DNA from: Carnimonas bestiolae
Lineage (GTDB): Bacteria > Pseudomonadota > Gammaproteobacteria > Pseudomonadales > Halomonadaceae
Assembly (NCBI RefSeq): GCF_051251125.1
Contig: NZ_JBPCZL010000001.1
DNA length: 64,000 nt
Reading direction: 5' to 3' (one strand)
This document shows, piece after piece, positions 43,481 to 52,979 of this stretch (position 1 is the first letter of the stretch; the number at the start of each line of letters is the position of its first letter). The notes beneath the pieces were generated by a model. It was not told the origin of the DNA. It searched no databases and saw nothing but the letters and a program-made list of their open reading frames with translations. The position numbers and the translations under genes are program-made.

Positions 43481-43556
43481 TGGTGGGTCGTGTAGGATTC
43501 GAACCTACGACCAATTGGTTAAAAGCCAACTGCTCTACCAACTGAGCTAACGACCC
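43481..43556 (-). tRNA. tRNA-Lys (anticodon TTT)
   Basis: This is the promoter-proximal copy of the three, identical in sequence and with encoded CCA. Confidence 0.97.
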
Positions 43557-43573
43557 TTGCTCAACGGGCCGGT

Positions 43574-43602
43574 ACTATACTTCGCCGCCTTTTTTTATGC
43601 AA
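43574..43602 (-). promoter_or_regulatory. Promoter of the tRNA-Lys operon
   Basis: On the minus strand TTGCAT (43597-43602), a 17-base spacer with an A7 run, and TATAGT (43574-43579) make a near-consensus sigma-70 promoter. The GC-rich discriminator that follows is typical of growth-rate-controlled stable RNA. Confidence 0.85.
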
Positions 43603-43670
43603 GCTCAACGCGATAAGAATGTTTCATTTCAGTCTTTTAACGATACTCACCACATCCTGATAGCGCGGTG

Positions 43671-44651
43671 TCAATGCGCGACCTTTGCGCGCAGCAGCGC
43701 AACTTCCTGAGCAGCCAACCCAGACACACCAGCGATCATGCTGTCGTGCATTGCCGTTTGTCTGATCAATTGCTCAGCGCATTCGATTTGGCTCTGCCGA
43801 CGGCCCTGCTCAAGCCCCTGCTCCAGTCCCTTCTGCACACCGTCTCGGATGCCCTCTTGGTAATATTCAACGGGCCAGCGAAACTCTTCACGGGTAGCAG
43901 CCATAACGTTCAATTCCTCTAATGAATACAGCGATTCAGTCATTTTCGACGCAGGGGTCGGCAAATAGCGCGGAAGCACCACACGGTTGATCCACACCTC
44001 AAACGCCCGCCGCAGGCTACGTTGGCTTTCTCCATCGAGCTCTTCTGCGAGCCTGCCAATAATCTCGGCAATTTCAGCCGCCGACTGAGGATGCTCGAGG
44101 CGGAAAATAGCGCTGGCCAAATTGTTTGCCCGCTGAGGCTGATTTGCCAGCACGTTCTGTTCAAGCAGCAGATAGCGCAGCGAAGGCGTATACGCCGCCA
44201 AACCGTTGCTTAAGGGCGCAATCAGATCAGCGACATCGCGCACCGAGCTCCAAGGCCTATCGCCGGAGTAAAGCACAATCGGAACAATGGCGGGAAGTAC
44301 TCTGGCTGAACCACCGCTGAGCTTGATGATGGTGCGCTGCTTGACCAGTTCTTGATACAGCAGCCCCACGTACGTCATGACGCGCAGGGCCATCCAGCGG
44401 TCGACCGTGCTCTGGAATTCAAGCATCACATAAATATAGGTCCACTCAGCGTCACCACCACGCAATCGCCACACGATGTCGCATTCACGCGTGCTCAAAC
44501 TATCGGCGACGAAGCTATTCGACACACGCTCTAACGTATCGAACCTAAGCTGCTTTACCCACTGCTCAACAACAAAGCCTTGCAACAGATCAATAACGGG
44601 GCGGGGATGGCTAAACAGCAGCTTGTAGCTGCCGTCATGACAACGGTGCAT
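43671..44651 (-). CDS. Rpn family recombination-promoting nuclease/putative transposase
   Basis: A 326-residue protein of the Rpn (YhgA-like, PDDEXK_2) family. HDGSYKLLFSHPRPVIDLLQGFV opens the domain. The nuclease-like core is ECDIVWRLRG...WTYIYVMLEFQSTVDRWMALR, with the Asp and Glu-X-Gln expected of a PD-(D/E)XK fold. A Gln/Glu-rich tail (GLEQGLEQGRRQ) near the C-terminus is common in the family. RpnA-E in E. coli promote RecA-independent recombination. I chose the ATG at 44651 over an upstream TTG. It may have moved horizontally, but no repeats flank it. Confidence 0.9.
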   Translation of the reverse strand: MHRCHDGSYKLLFSHPRPVIDLLQGFVVEQWVKQLRFDTLERVSNSFVADSLSTRECDIVWRLRGGDAEWTYIYVMLEFQSTVDRWMALRVMTYVGLLYQELVKQRTIIKLSGGSARVLPAIVPIVLYSGDRPWSSVRDVADLIAPLSNGLAAYTPSLRYLLLEQNVLANQPQRANNLASAIFRLEHPQSAAEIAEIIGRLAEELDGESQRSLRRAFEVWINRVVLPRYLPTPASKMTESLYSLEELNVMAATREEFRWPVEYYQEGIRDGVQKGLEQGLEQGRRQSQIECAEQLIRQTAMHDSMIAGVSGLAAQEVALLRAKVAH

Positions 44652-44849
44652 AACGCTTACCAACGCAATGAAAGGTCACTCGTTATCGGCTGACGCCAAG
44701 GAAAATACACTGCGTGGAAAGCTATCTGCTTAGCCAGGATTTACTCGGCCCCTTAACGCAACGCAGCCGCGACCCGGTGATCCGGATCGCGCCAGCATGG
44801 ATGGGAAACGGTGTAGCTAAATAAGCCCCACCGCGCGTTGCAAAAGCTA

Positions 44850-45812
44850 CTATTTCTGACGTGGCGAGCGCGGCTTGCGGGAACGTTCCTGCTTGCCTTG
44901 GGTCTCTTGGCCGTCTTTGCCATAGCGACGCGCTTCGCGCTTATCCTCGGAACGCGAGCGAGTGCCCGGTTCGCGCAGCCCACGGACAGGACGACGCTTG
45001 TTCTTATCGCGATTCCAGCGATTTTTCTCCTCTGGCGTCAGCTCAGGTGCGCTCCGTAGCGGCAGCCCTGCCAACTGCGCCAGATCATCGATTTCTTCCT
45101 GGCTCAGCTCTGTCCACTCACCCGCGCGAGCACGCTTATCAAGGAAGATATTGCCGTAGCGCACTCGCTTGAGGCGACTCACGGTAAGCTCCTGCGACTC
45201 CCACAGCCGGCGTACCTCACGGTTCCGCCCTTCCAGAATCACCACGTGAAACCAGGTGTTGATGCCTTCGCCGCCAAACTGCTGCACATCAGTAAATCGC
45301 GCGGGACCATCATCGAGCATCACCCCTTCGACCATGGCAAGAATGTTGTCCATGGAAGGCTCTCCCATCACGCGCACGGCGTACTCGCGTTCAATCTGGG
45401 TGGAGGGATGCATCAGCCGATTTGCCAATTCACCATCGGTGGTAAACAGCAACAAGCCGCTGGTATTGATATCCAGACGGCCAATCGCGATCCAACGCTC
45501 GCCCTTAAGACGAGGCAAGCGATCAAACACAGTGCGGCGGCCTTCAGGGTCCTTGCGCGTGCACAGCTCCCCTTCTGGCTTGTTGTACATGATGACTCGA
45601 CGCGGCGTTTCATCATTGCTGCGCAGCGTCACCGGGCGGCCGTCCAGCGTTACCTGGGCATCGGCATCGATGCGGTCACCCAAGGTGGCCACCTTGCCAT
45701 TAACGCTGACGCGCCCTTCCGCGATCACCGTTTCCATTTCGCGGCGCGATCCATAGCCTGCGCGCGCCAATACTTTCTGCAGCTTTTCGCTGTCAGCAGC
45801 GTTATTACTCAT
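44850..45812 (-). CDS. rluB: 23S rRNA pseudouridine(2605) synthase
   Basis: A 320-residue RsuA-family pseudouridine synthase. An S4 RNA-binding domain (LQKVLARAGYGSRREMETVIAEGRVSVNG) is followed by the catalytic core with IGRLDINTSGLLLFTTDGELANRLMHPS, whose Asp is the nucleophile. A basic, Arg/Lys-rich C-terminal tail of about 60 residues is probably disordered and binds rRNA. The ATG at 45812 overlaps the scpB stop by 8 bases. Confidence 0.96.
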   Translation of the reverse strand: MSNNAADSEKLQKVLARAGYGSRREMETVIAEGRVSVNGKVATLGDRIDADAQVTLDGRPVTLRSNDETPRRVIMYNKPEGELCTRKDPEGRRTVFDRLPRLKGERWIAIGRLDINTSGLLLFTTDGELANRLMHPSTQIEREYAVRVMGEPSMDNILAMVEGVMLDDGPARFTDVQQFGGEGINTWFHVVILEGRNREVRRLWESQELTVSRLKRVRYGNIFLDKRARAGEWTELSQEEIDDLAQLAGLPLRSAPELTPEEKNRWNRDKNKRRPVRGLREPGTRSRSEDKREARRYGKDGQETQGKQERSRKPRSPRQK

Positions 45813-46665
45813 TGTCAAACGACCTCTCGTCGTGAGTGGGTTGATCGCTGCGACTATCGGGATCGCCGGAGGGCGTGGCCTGATCGTCATCAGCGTCATC
45901 AATGTTGTGGGTGTCAGCACCATCGCCGACTCGTTGCTTAAGCCGCTCATCGAGCCGCTCGTTCAAGTGGCCGAAATCGAGCGTGGCAATTTGCGGTAGC
46001 GGCTCGTTTAACGGATCACTGTCGTCATCCTGTGCGTCTGCGTCGTCTTCAGATGACTGCAGCAGTGCCTGGGTCGCCTGCTGTGCAGCGTTGGCTTCGG
46101 CGTCTTCCTGCTCTTGCGGCGTTTCTTCACCGAAGCGCTCTGCCAATTCAGCCATCGGCGGTAGTTCTTCTAGCGTGCCTAGCCCCAGATCGTCAAGGAA
46201 GCTACGAGTCGTGGCATACACTGCCGGCCGTCCGGGCACATCGCGATGCCCCACTACGCGAATCCAGCTGCGCTCCATCAAGGTACGCATGATGGTGGCA
46301 CTAATCGACACGCCGCGTATTTCCTCGATATCGCTGCGGGTGACTGGCTGGCGATAAGCGATCAATGCCAGCGTTTCTAGTAACGCGCGCGAATAGCGCT
46401 GTGGCCGCTCCTCCCACAGCCGGGATACCCAGCGGGACAGGCTGTGGTCGATGGCTAGCCGGAAGCCCGAGGCGCTTTCGAGCAGCGCCATTGCCGAGCC
46501 CTCGAGGCGGCGTTCCAGCTGCGCAAGCGCCGCTCGTAGTTCGCCACGCGTTGGACGCTCGTGCTCATCGAACAGCTGCTCGAGCTGATCAAGCGATAAG
46601 GGAGACGAACTCGCCAGTAGTGCCCCTTCCACAATGCGATCCAGCGACGCTGTCGGGTCACTCAC
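45805..46665 (-). CDS. scpB: Segregation and condensation protein B
   Basis: A 286-residue ScpB with two winged-helix domains in the first 180 residues: LEGALLASSSPLSLDQLEQLF-like start, RYSRALLETLALIAYRQPVTRSDIEEIRGV, and GRPAVYATTRSFLDDLGL. The remaining 100 residues are acidic (Asp/Glu/Gln-rich) and probably disordered. With ScpA it forms the Smc-ScpAB condensin. Overlaps scpA by 4 bases (ATGA). Confidence 0.96.
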   Translation of the reverse strand: MSDPTASLDRIVEGALLASSSPLSLDQLEQLFDEHERPTRGELRAALAQLERRLEGSAMALLESASGFRLAIDHSLSRWVSRLWEERPQRYSRALLETLALIAYRQPVTRSDIEEIRGVSISATIMRTLMERSWIRVVGHRDVPGRPAVYATTRSFLDDLGLGTLEELPPMAELAERFGEETPQEQEDAEANAAQQATQALLQSSEDDADAQDDDSDPLNEPLPQIATLDFGHLNERLDERLKQRVGDGADTHNIDDADDDQATPSGDPDSRSDQPTHDERSFDNE

Positions 46666-47573
46666 TGCGCCGTCCCCCGTTCATCGCCGAAGGCATCTTC
46701 GCCTGCTTCATCACTTTCCGTCCAGTCATCATCGAAGGCGGATTCCTGCTGCTGTTGACGCGCTCGCACGTGGATTGGCGACAGCGCTTCGTTCTGAACG
46801 ATATCAATCATTTGCTCTTTGGCGAGCTCCAGCAGCGCCATGAAGGTAACCACCACGCCCGGCTTGCCTTCATCAAGGCTGAACAGCTCCTCGAAAGGAA
46901 CGAAATGCTCAGCATTAAGGCGCGCCATCACCATACTCATGCGCTCACGCGTGGAGAGCGTTTCGCGTTCAATCTGATGGCTCTTCTTGAGCTCTACCTT
47001 TGAAAGCAGCCGCCCCAGCGCCGAGAGCAGTTCGTCCAGCGATACCTCGGGGTAGACCAAACGCTCCTCGATAGGCGGCAGCTCGGGAGTGGGCGAAAAC
47101 CAGTCGCGCCCAAAGCGCGGTAACGTATCCAGCGTTTCGGCACTACTCTTCAACTGCTCGTAGGCGCGCAGCCTCTCAAGCAGCACCGCCGTCGGATCCT
47201 CTTCTTCTTCATCGTCGCCCTCACGCGGCTGACGCGGTAGCAGGCTGCGCGATTTTATCTCTGCCAGCATCGCTGCCATCAGTAGATACTCCGCCGCCAG
47301 ATCGATACCGCTGGTTTCCATCATATCGACGTATTCGATGTATTGATGGGTTACCGCTGCGACGTTTACCGCCATGATATCGAGGTTTTGCCGCCGAATA
47401 AGATACAGCAGCAAATCGAGCGGGCCTTCGAAGGTTTCGAGAAACACGCGCAGCGCTTCCGGCGGGATATAAAGATCCTGCGGCAGCTCCTTGACCTCTT
47501 GCCCCTCTACCCGAGCAACAAACAGGCTTTCGGGATCGATGGGATTGGCCTGGGTGGGCGCTTCAAGGCTCAT
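46662..47573 (-). CDS. scpA: Segregation and condensation protein A
   Basis: A 303-residue kleisin that bridges Smc heads in chromosome condensation. Typical stretches are FEGPLDLLLYLIRRQNLDI, YLLMAAMLAEIKSRSLLP and FMALLELAKEQMIDIVQNE. I chose the ATG at 47573; a GTG at 47606 would add 11 residues, and neither has a strong ribosome binding site. First gene of scpA-scpB-rluB. Confidence 0.95.
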   Translation of the reverse strand: MSLEAPTQANPIDPESLFVARVEGQEVKELPQDLYIPPEALRVFLETFEGPLDLLLYLIRRQNLDIMAVNVAAVTHQYIEYVDMMETSGIDLAAEYLLMAAMLAEIKSRSLLPRQPREGDDEEEEDPTAVLLERLRAYEQLKSSAETLDTLPRFGRDWFSPTPELPPIEERLVYPEVSLDELLSALGRLLSKVELKKSHQIERETLSTRERMSMVMARLNAEHFVPFEELFSLDEGKPGVVVTFMALLELAKEQMIDIVQNEALSPIHVRARQQQQESAFDDDWTESDEAGEDAFGDERGTAQ

Positions 47574-47757
47574 TCGGCGGGGAATACTCAGTGGATGAAA
47601 AAACACCGGCGGCGGCGCAGGCCACGCTCGCGGAATACGCTATCCCGAGCACGACTCGTCATGGCGCTCAGTGTAGCAACCGCAGCAGACGCCACCAACT
47701 TATTCGCGTGGAGGTGTAGCGTTGCCTGATAAGCGATTAGCGATCGCCGACCGCTTG

Positions 47758-48894
47758 CTAACCGCCGGGACGGCGATAGCGAAACGCTTGCGGCTTTAGA
47801 TCGATCAATTGGATGCTCTCTTCCTCGGCAATCTGCTTGACCTCATCGTGCCATGGCGAGTGCACACACACCGGATCGGTTTCAGCAGCATCGCCGGTAA
47901 GCGCCAGCGCCTGACAGCGACAGCCGCCCCAATCGATTTCGCGGCGATCACAACTGTGGCAGCGCTCTGGCATCCACGACGTACCGCGATAGGCGGTGAA
48001 GGCCGGCGAGGTTTTCCAGATATCCACCAGACTGTGGTCGGCCACATTCCAGAATTCGAGCCCGGGTATCGTTTCCGCGGCGTGGCACGGAAGCACCTTG
48101 CCGGCGGGCGTGACGTTAAGGGTTTGCCTGCCCCACCCTTGCATGCACGCTTTCGGGTAGCGTGCATGGTAGTCGGGTACCACCGAATCGATCACCAAAC
48201 GGCCGTGATATTTCTCCCGCGCCCGTTCCACCTTATCGACCGCGCGCATGGTCTGCTCGCGACTTGGCATTAGCGCTGAACGGTTAGCCAACGCCCAGCC
48301 GTAATACTGGGCATGAGCTATCTCGATGCGGCGCGCGCCCAGCTTGACGGCCAGCTCTATGAAATCGTCGATTTGTTCGATGTTGGCGCGGTGAATTACC
48401 GCATTAATGGTAAGCGGCAGCCCGAATTCTGCGACTTCATGCGCGAAGGCCAGCTTGCGCGAGTGCGCGCTTGGCATATGCGATACCAGCGCGGTGGTAT
48501 CTTCGGTGGCGCCTTGAAACGAGAGCTGAACGTGGTCGAGGCCCGCATCGACCAGCGCCGCCAAGCGTTCACGGCTGATATTCACACCTGCGGTAATCAG
48601 GTTCGAATAAAGTCCGGCGTCATAGCACGCTGACACGATCTGTTCGAGATCGCGCCGCGCAGCGGGCTCGCCTCCGGAAAGATGCACCTGCAGCACGCCC
48701 AATTCAGCCGCTTCATGCAGCACCCGCGCCCACGTCTCGGTGTCGAGTTCTTCGTTCTTGCGCTCGAGTTCGATCGGGTTGGAGCAGTAGGGACACTGCA
48801 GCGGACAGCGATGGGTCAGTTCGCACAGCATGCCGATGGGCACGGGGTTGCCTGCCTCGGCGAAGGCACGTTTAGCGTCAGTTTGCATTGCCAT
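47758..48894 (-). CDS. pqqE: PqqA peptide cyclase (radical SAM)
   Basis: A 378-residue radical SAM enzyme. The cluster motif is C30-xxx-C34-xx-C37 in THRCPLQCPYCSNP. The C-terminal SPASM domain carries auxiliary cluster cysteines in MPERCHSCDRREIDWGGCRCQA. It joins the Glu and Tyr side chains of PqqA, held by PqqD. Its ATG overlaps the pqqD stop by one base. It is the last gene of pqqABCDE. Confidence 0.97.
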   Translation of the reverse strand: MAMQTDAKRAFAEAGNPVPIGMLCELTHRCPLQCPYCSNPIELERKNEELDTETWARVLHEAAELGVLQVHLSGGEPAARRDLEQIVSACYDAGLYSNLITAGVNISRERLAALVDAGLDHVQLSFQGATEDTTALVSHMPSAHSRKLAFAHEVAEFGLPLTINAVIHRANIEQIDDFIELAVKLGARRIEIAHAQYYGWALANRSALMPSREQTMRAVDKVERAREKYHGRLVIDSVVPDYHARYPKACMQGWGRQTLNVTPAGKVLPCHAAETIPGLEFWNVADHSLVDIWKTSPAFTAYRGTSWMPERCHSCDRREIDWGGCRCQALALTGDAAETDPVCVHSPWHDEVKQIAEEESIQLIDLKPQAFRYRRPGG

Positions 48895-49175
48895 TAGTGA
48901 AACTCAAGTACCCTGCGCTGGCTCAACCCATCAAAAAACTGCGCAACGTCGCTGGCGATTTGCGTTCTGTCGGCACTGTACTTGGCTGCCAGCAGATCGA
49001 TAATTTCCGCTTCGCTACGCACGCCGTCGGTATAGGTGAGAACAGCGCGGCCAATATCATCAAGCTTGAAGACGCGCTCAGGGGCCAGCAGTACCCAGCC
49101 TCCGCGCGTTTTATCTTCGCGCATGCGCACTCCGCGAGAGAGCGCTGGTACGCGTGACGGCGATTGATCGCTCAT
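48894..49175 (-). CDS. pqqD: PqqA-binding chaperone PqqD
   Basis: A 93-residue peptide chaperone (RiPP recognition element fold). RGVRMREDKTRGGWVLLAPERVFKLDDIG and the later DDIGRAVLTYTDGVRSEAEIIDLLA are typical. It presents PqqA to PqqE. The start overlaps pqqC by 4 bases (ATGA). Confidence 0.95.
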   Translation of the reverse strand: MSDQSPSRVPALSRGVRMREDKTRGGWVLLAPERVFKLDDIGRAVLTYTDGVRSEAEIIDLLAAKYSADRTQIASDVAQFFDGLSQRRVLEFH

Positions 49176-49915
49176 ACATCCAACTCCGGGTCGAACGCGC
49201 CCGGCGGTAAATTGCCCGGCACCACATAGGCGTAATCCAACGCATCAAGCAGTGCCCACAATACGCCACACTTGAAACGCAGCGCATCGAGCACTTGCTG
49301 CTGCTGCTCGACGGTTAGCGCGTGCTGTTTGACATAGCGCAACGCAAAGTCAGCATCACGCGGAGCCTGCGTTAGACGCGGCTCGAAATACGCCAAGGTG
49401 TCACGTGAAATGAAATCGTAATGGGCCAGCATGCCCTGCATGCGAATTGGAATCACCATTGGCGAGAACAGTTCGGTCAAGGACGACGCCACGGCTTCGA
49501 GCAGCGACCGCTCCGCCACATAGTGCACATAGGCGTCCACGGCGTGGCGCGTTTGCGGCAGCAGCTTGCGGGTCGATTCGACCATCGCGCGATCAAGGCC
49601 AAGACCATCGGTCAACGCGAGCCAGCGGCGAATGCCGCCATCTTCGGGAGAGTCGCCATCGTGATCAATGATGCGCTGGCGCCATTCGCGGCGAATTGCC
49701 GGATCATGGCAGCGCGCCATGAAGCTCGCATCCTTGATCGGAATCATGGCCTGATAGTAATAGCGATTAAGCGCCCACGCCTGCACCTGCGCTTTATTAA
49801 GCTCGCCGTTTTGCAGCCTAAGCTGGAAGGGATGCCGATGGTGATAGCACTCTTCGCCAATCTTGCGCAGTGCTTGCTCCAGCTCATCTGGCGTCATTGC
49901 TTGTTGTTGCGACAT
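49172..49915 (-). CDS. pqqC: Pyrroloquinoline-quinone synthase
   Basis: A 247-residue oxidase that closes the ring and oxidises the last PQQ intermediate without a metal or cofactor. Typical stretches are YHHRHPFQLRLQNGELNK, WALNRYYYQAMIPIKDA and FELFSPMVIP-type LTELFSPMVIPIR. The length matches the family. It lies 88 bases after pqqB and is translationally coupled to pqqD. Confidence 0.97.
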   Translation of the reverse strand: MSQQQAMTPDELEQALRKIGEECYHHRHPFQLRLQNGELNKAQVQAWALNRYYYQAMIPIKDASFMARCHDPAIRREWRQRIIDHDGDSPEDGGIRRWLALTDGLGLDRAMVESTRKLLPQTRHAVDAYVHYVAERSLLEAVASSLTELFSPMVIPIRMQGMLAHYDFISRDTLAYFEPRLTQAPRDADFALRYVKQHALTVEQQQQVLDALRFKCGVLWALLDALDYAYVVPGNLPPGAFDPELDV

Positions 49916-50003
49916 GCTACTTGCCTCGCTCTTCGGACCGTCTGAGCGGCAGCAATAAAAAGACAGCGCTCTTCGCTTCCGCTCCTAAAACGCAGCGTAC
50001 GCG

Positions 50004-50936
50004 CTACAACGTAACGCGCATACCGTCGAAGCCAACTTCCCAGCCGGCTTCTTCCAACGCTCGCCGCTCAAGGCTGTGATCGAGCAGCGCCGGGTTGCTG
50101 TTATTAATGTGAATATAGATACGACGCCTGATATCAAGCTTGGACAGCGCCGCCATCGAGCCCTCCGGCCCCGACATCGACAGGTGTCCCATACGCGCGC
50201 CGCTCTTGTGACTAAGCCCCGCCGCGATCAGTTCGTCGTCGCGCCACAGCGTACCGTCGAACAACACCAGATCAGCCCCGCGAATGCGCGCCGCTAGTGC
50301 ATCAGAGACATGGGCACAGCCAGGAATGTAGTAAATCCGCTTGCCAGCGTGGCGCAGCTCTACCCCAATCGTGGTTTCACCCTCGGCGCCGATGTTTTCA
50401 GCTTCGTTGGGCTGGTACAGCGCAGCCTTGCCCGGCACTGCAAACGTAGTTGCCTGCAGCCCGCCCGGCAGCGTGAACGGCGAGCCGTTCTCGACGCGAG
50501 TACGACGCACCACCTCAGGGCGTAGCACATCGAAAACCGTGTTGGCAGCCAGCGTCTGGTGAAGTTCGCCGGTGGCTAACAGCTCGTACGGAGTACCCTC
50601 GCGCAAGCTGAGCAGCCCAGCAATATGATCGATATCACCACCGGTGAGCAGCACCGCTTCGATAGGCGAATGGCGTAGCTGCGTGGGAGCCAACTCAGGA
50701 ACGTTCTGAAGCTGGGCCAATATCTCGGGCGCGCAGTCGATCAGCGACCAGCGCTCGCCATCTACCGACACCGCGACCGACGCCTGGGTGCGTGGCGCAA
50801 CGGTGCCCTCTCGTACCTGCTGACACACCGTACAACCGCAATTCCACTGCGGAGAACCACCACCAGCGCCAGCACCTAGCACCAATAATTGAAGGGCGGA
50901 AGAGGTAGCCCCTTCCGCCCTGATAACGTTTACCAT
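50004..50936 (-). CDS. pqqB: PQQ biosynthesis protein PqqB
   Basis: A 310-residue metallo-beta-lactamase-fold protein. VLGAGAGGGSPQWNCGCTVC opens the domain, and VLLTGGDIDHIAGLLSLR takes the place of the canonical HxHxDH motif, as is normal for PqqB. It is an iron-dependent tyrosine hydroxylase acting on the Glu-Tyr intermediate. It begins 6 bases after pqqA. Confidence 0.97.
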   Translation of the reverse strand: MVNVIRAEGATSSALQLLVLGAGAGGGSPQWNCGCTVCQQVREGTVAPRTQASVAVSVDGERWSLIDCAPEILAQLQNVPELAPTQLRHSPIEAVLLTGGDIDHIAGLLSLREGTPYELLATGELHQTLAANTVFDVLRPEVVRRTRVENGSPFTLPGGLQATTFAVPGKAALYQPNEAENIGAEGETTIGVELRHAGKRIYYIPGCAHVSDALAARIRGADLVLFDGTLWRDDELIAAGLSHKSGARMGHLSMSGPEGSMAALSKLDIRRRIYIHINNSNPALLDHSLERRALEEAGWEVGFDGMRVTL

Positions 50937-50942
50937 CGTGAC

Positions 50943-51020
50943 TTAGAATTCAGCCGGCAGGTAATCGTTGATTTCCATGGCAACACATACTTCTTCAATT
51001 TTGGGTGCAGTCCAAGCCAT
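50943..51020 (-). CDS. pqqA: PQQ precursor peptide PqqA
   Basis: A 25-residue peptide too short for most gene finders. It starts MAWTAPKIEE and ends DYLPAEF. The conserved Glu-xxx-Tyr pair (E16 and Y20) supplies the two residues that become PQQ. AAGGAG precedes the ATG by 7 bases. It is the first gene of pqqABCDE. The promoter should lie in 51021-51155. Confidence 0.95.
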   Translation of the reverse strand: MAWTAPKIEEVCVAMEINDYLPAEF

Positions 51021-51155
51021 TGGATAACTCCTTCAGTGAGACGGATTGACCTTACCCTCCCACTATAACCATTTTTTTCCACTCACAACACGGCATTCAA
51101 GATAGAAACAGCCTATAGATAGACGTTCCCTGCCATAAATAATCTCGAGCCCCCG

Positions 51156-52979
51156 CTATTCGCTGATAACACGCGTCTCAGCGGCAGCCTGTGCCAAGCG
51201 GGTACGCCCGCCGCGCAACTGATAATCGAAGATTTTCTCGGCAATCTGCCAGTAACGTCCGGTTTTACGCGCCACAACGATGTCGGGGGCGCGCAGTCGC
51301 TGCGGGGCCGCCAGTACCTCATCGAGTGATTCAGGCTGCCAGCGGAGTGCGGGCGCGGCAATGTGAAGATCCAGAAAGACACGGTAAAACGCCGTCCGCT
51401 GCGCGGCGGTTTCGAGCGCAAACCACTCGCTCAACCCTTCGCCCTGCTCATCGAGATACTCCACCTTCAATCGCTCGAGGCCACGACCATTGAGCGCTCG
51501 CGTGAGACGCATCGCTGCCACCTTGATAATTTTCGCGCCGCGCAGTTTCAGGACCTGCTTCAGGTGATCGTCAATGTCGATCAAGGTCGCGTCACAGCTG
51601 CCACAGCGGCGTGCAGCGATATCATTCGCGGCATCGCAGTGCGGGCAGCTTTTAAAACGGAAGCGAAAGTCGCACTGTCGGGTGCGACCATTGTCGTCCT
51701 CGATCAGTCCCTGACAGCGACGCCCAAAGTGCTCGATAACCAGCTCCCCATCCTTGCGCCCCCAAAACAGGTTGGCAAAGCCACATTCCGGGCATTCGAC
51801 CTGCACCGGCTCGGTATCGGCCGCCGGACGTGGCTGCCCCACTTCAGGGGCGTAGATGTCCCACGGATTACCAGCGTAATCCAAAATCACACATTCTTGT
51901 TTGTTCGGCGCCAGACGCAGCCCACGCCCGACAATCTGCTGATAGAGCCCCACCGACTCGGTAGGACGCAGAATCGCAATCATATCGACGTGCGGTGCAT
52001 CGAAGCCGGTGGTGAGCACCGCCACGTTAACCAGATACTTTAGCTGCTGCGCCTTGAACGCCTCGATCAAGCGCTGGCGCTCTGCTGACTCGGTATTGCC
52101 GGTAATCAGCGCAGCTTGCTGGGCAGGCAATAACGCTGTGACTTCCTCAGCGTGCTGTACGGTCGCGGCAAAGATCATCACGCCGACGCGCTGCTGCGCA
52201 CGCTCGATGATTTCTCCGACAATTGCAGGCGTAGCACGATTGCCCTGAGTTCGCTCTGCCAACTGCTGCTCGCTGAACATGCCATTGCGATCGGCCACCA
52301 AGTGAGAGAAATCGTAACCGGCAATCGCTGCATCAATGCGTTTGGGTTCGCTCAGATAACCATTGCGCACCATCCAGCGCAGCGGCATTTCGTAAACACA
52401 TTCACGGAAAAACGCCTGCTCATCGCCGCGCACCATTCCATGATAATGGCGGTGATAGATAAAGCCTTTGCCCAATCGGAACGGCGTCGCCGTCAGCCCC
52501 AGCACCTTAAGCCGTGGATTGGCGGTGCGCAGAGTGTCGATCACCTTTTGATAGCTACTGGTACCGCGCTTTTTACGCGGAGTGGAGGCTGCCGCCACGT
52601 CGACACGATGGCATTCGTCGATTACCAATAGCGTGAAGGAACCATCAGCAAAGGAAGACAGCGAATTCACCACTGACTGCACCGACGCAAATACTACCTG
52701 ACGACTGCTTTGCTTGCGCTTTAGCCCGGCGCTGAAGATGTCCGCCTCGAGCCCATAGGCTTCGTATTTGGCATGATTTTGCTCGACGAGTTCGCGCACG
52801 TGCGCCAGCACCAGCACGCGGCCACGCGCCAAGCGTGCTAATTCGGCAATCACCAACGACTTACCGCTACCGGTGGGCAGTACCACCACAGCAGGCTCGT
52901 CGGAATGGCGGAAATAGACGATCACACGTTCAACCGCCTGCTGTTGATAGGGACGAAGCTTGGGCACTGAAGAAAACAC
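51156..52979 (-). CDS. radD: RadD-like DEAD/DEAH-box helicase
   Basis: A 607-residue superfamily 2 helicase of the RadD (YejH) type. LRPYQQQAVERV is followed by Walker A GSGKS (37-41) and the DECH box in VIDECHRV. Motif VI is QQIVGRGLRLAP. A zinc-ribbon region lies at about residues 390-470, with CPECGF and CPHCDAANDIAARRCGSCDA. RadD aids recombinational repair with RecA and SSB. It is transcribed toward pqqA but separated by 135 bases. Confidence 0.93.
   Translation of the reverse strand: MFSSVPKLRPYQQQAVERVIVYFRHSDEPAVVVLPTGSGKSLVIAELARLARGRVLVLAHVRELVEQNHAKYEAYGLEADIFSAGLKRKQSSRQVVFASVQSVVNSLSSFADGSFTLLVIDECHRVDVAAASTPRKKRGTSSYQKVIDTLRTANPRLKVLGLTATPFRLGKGFIYHRHYHGMVRGDEQAFFRECVYEMPLRWMVRNGYLSEPKRIDAAIAGYDFSHLVADRNGMFSEQQLAERTQGNRATPAIVGEIIERAQQRVGVMIFAATVQHAEEVTALLPAQQAALITGNTESAERQRLIEAFKAQQLKYLVNVAVLTTGFDAPHVDMIAILRPTESVGLYQQIVGRGLRLAPNKQECVILDYAGNPWDIYAPEVGQPRPAADTEPVQVECPECGFANLFWGRKDGELVIEHFGRRCQGLIEDDNGRTRQCDFRFRFKSCPHCDAANDIAARRCGSCDATLIDIDDHLKQVLKLRGAKIIKVAAMRLTRALNGRGLERLKVEYLDEQGEGLSEWFALETAAQRTAFYRVFLDLHIAAPALRWQPESLDEVLAAPQRLRAPDIVVARKTGRYWQIAEKIFDYQLRGGRTRLAQAAAETRVISE

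Noticed and set aside
43257..43556. Three repeats of about 76 bases with short spacers, like a CRISPR array
   Set aside because: They are three tRNA-Lys genes with a promoter and terminator. There are no cas genes in the window.
43671..44651. Rpn gene as evidence of a transposon
   Set aside because: No terminal inverted repeats or target duplication are seen near the gene. Rpn proteins are annotated as putative transposases but act as recombination-promoting nucleases.
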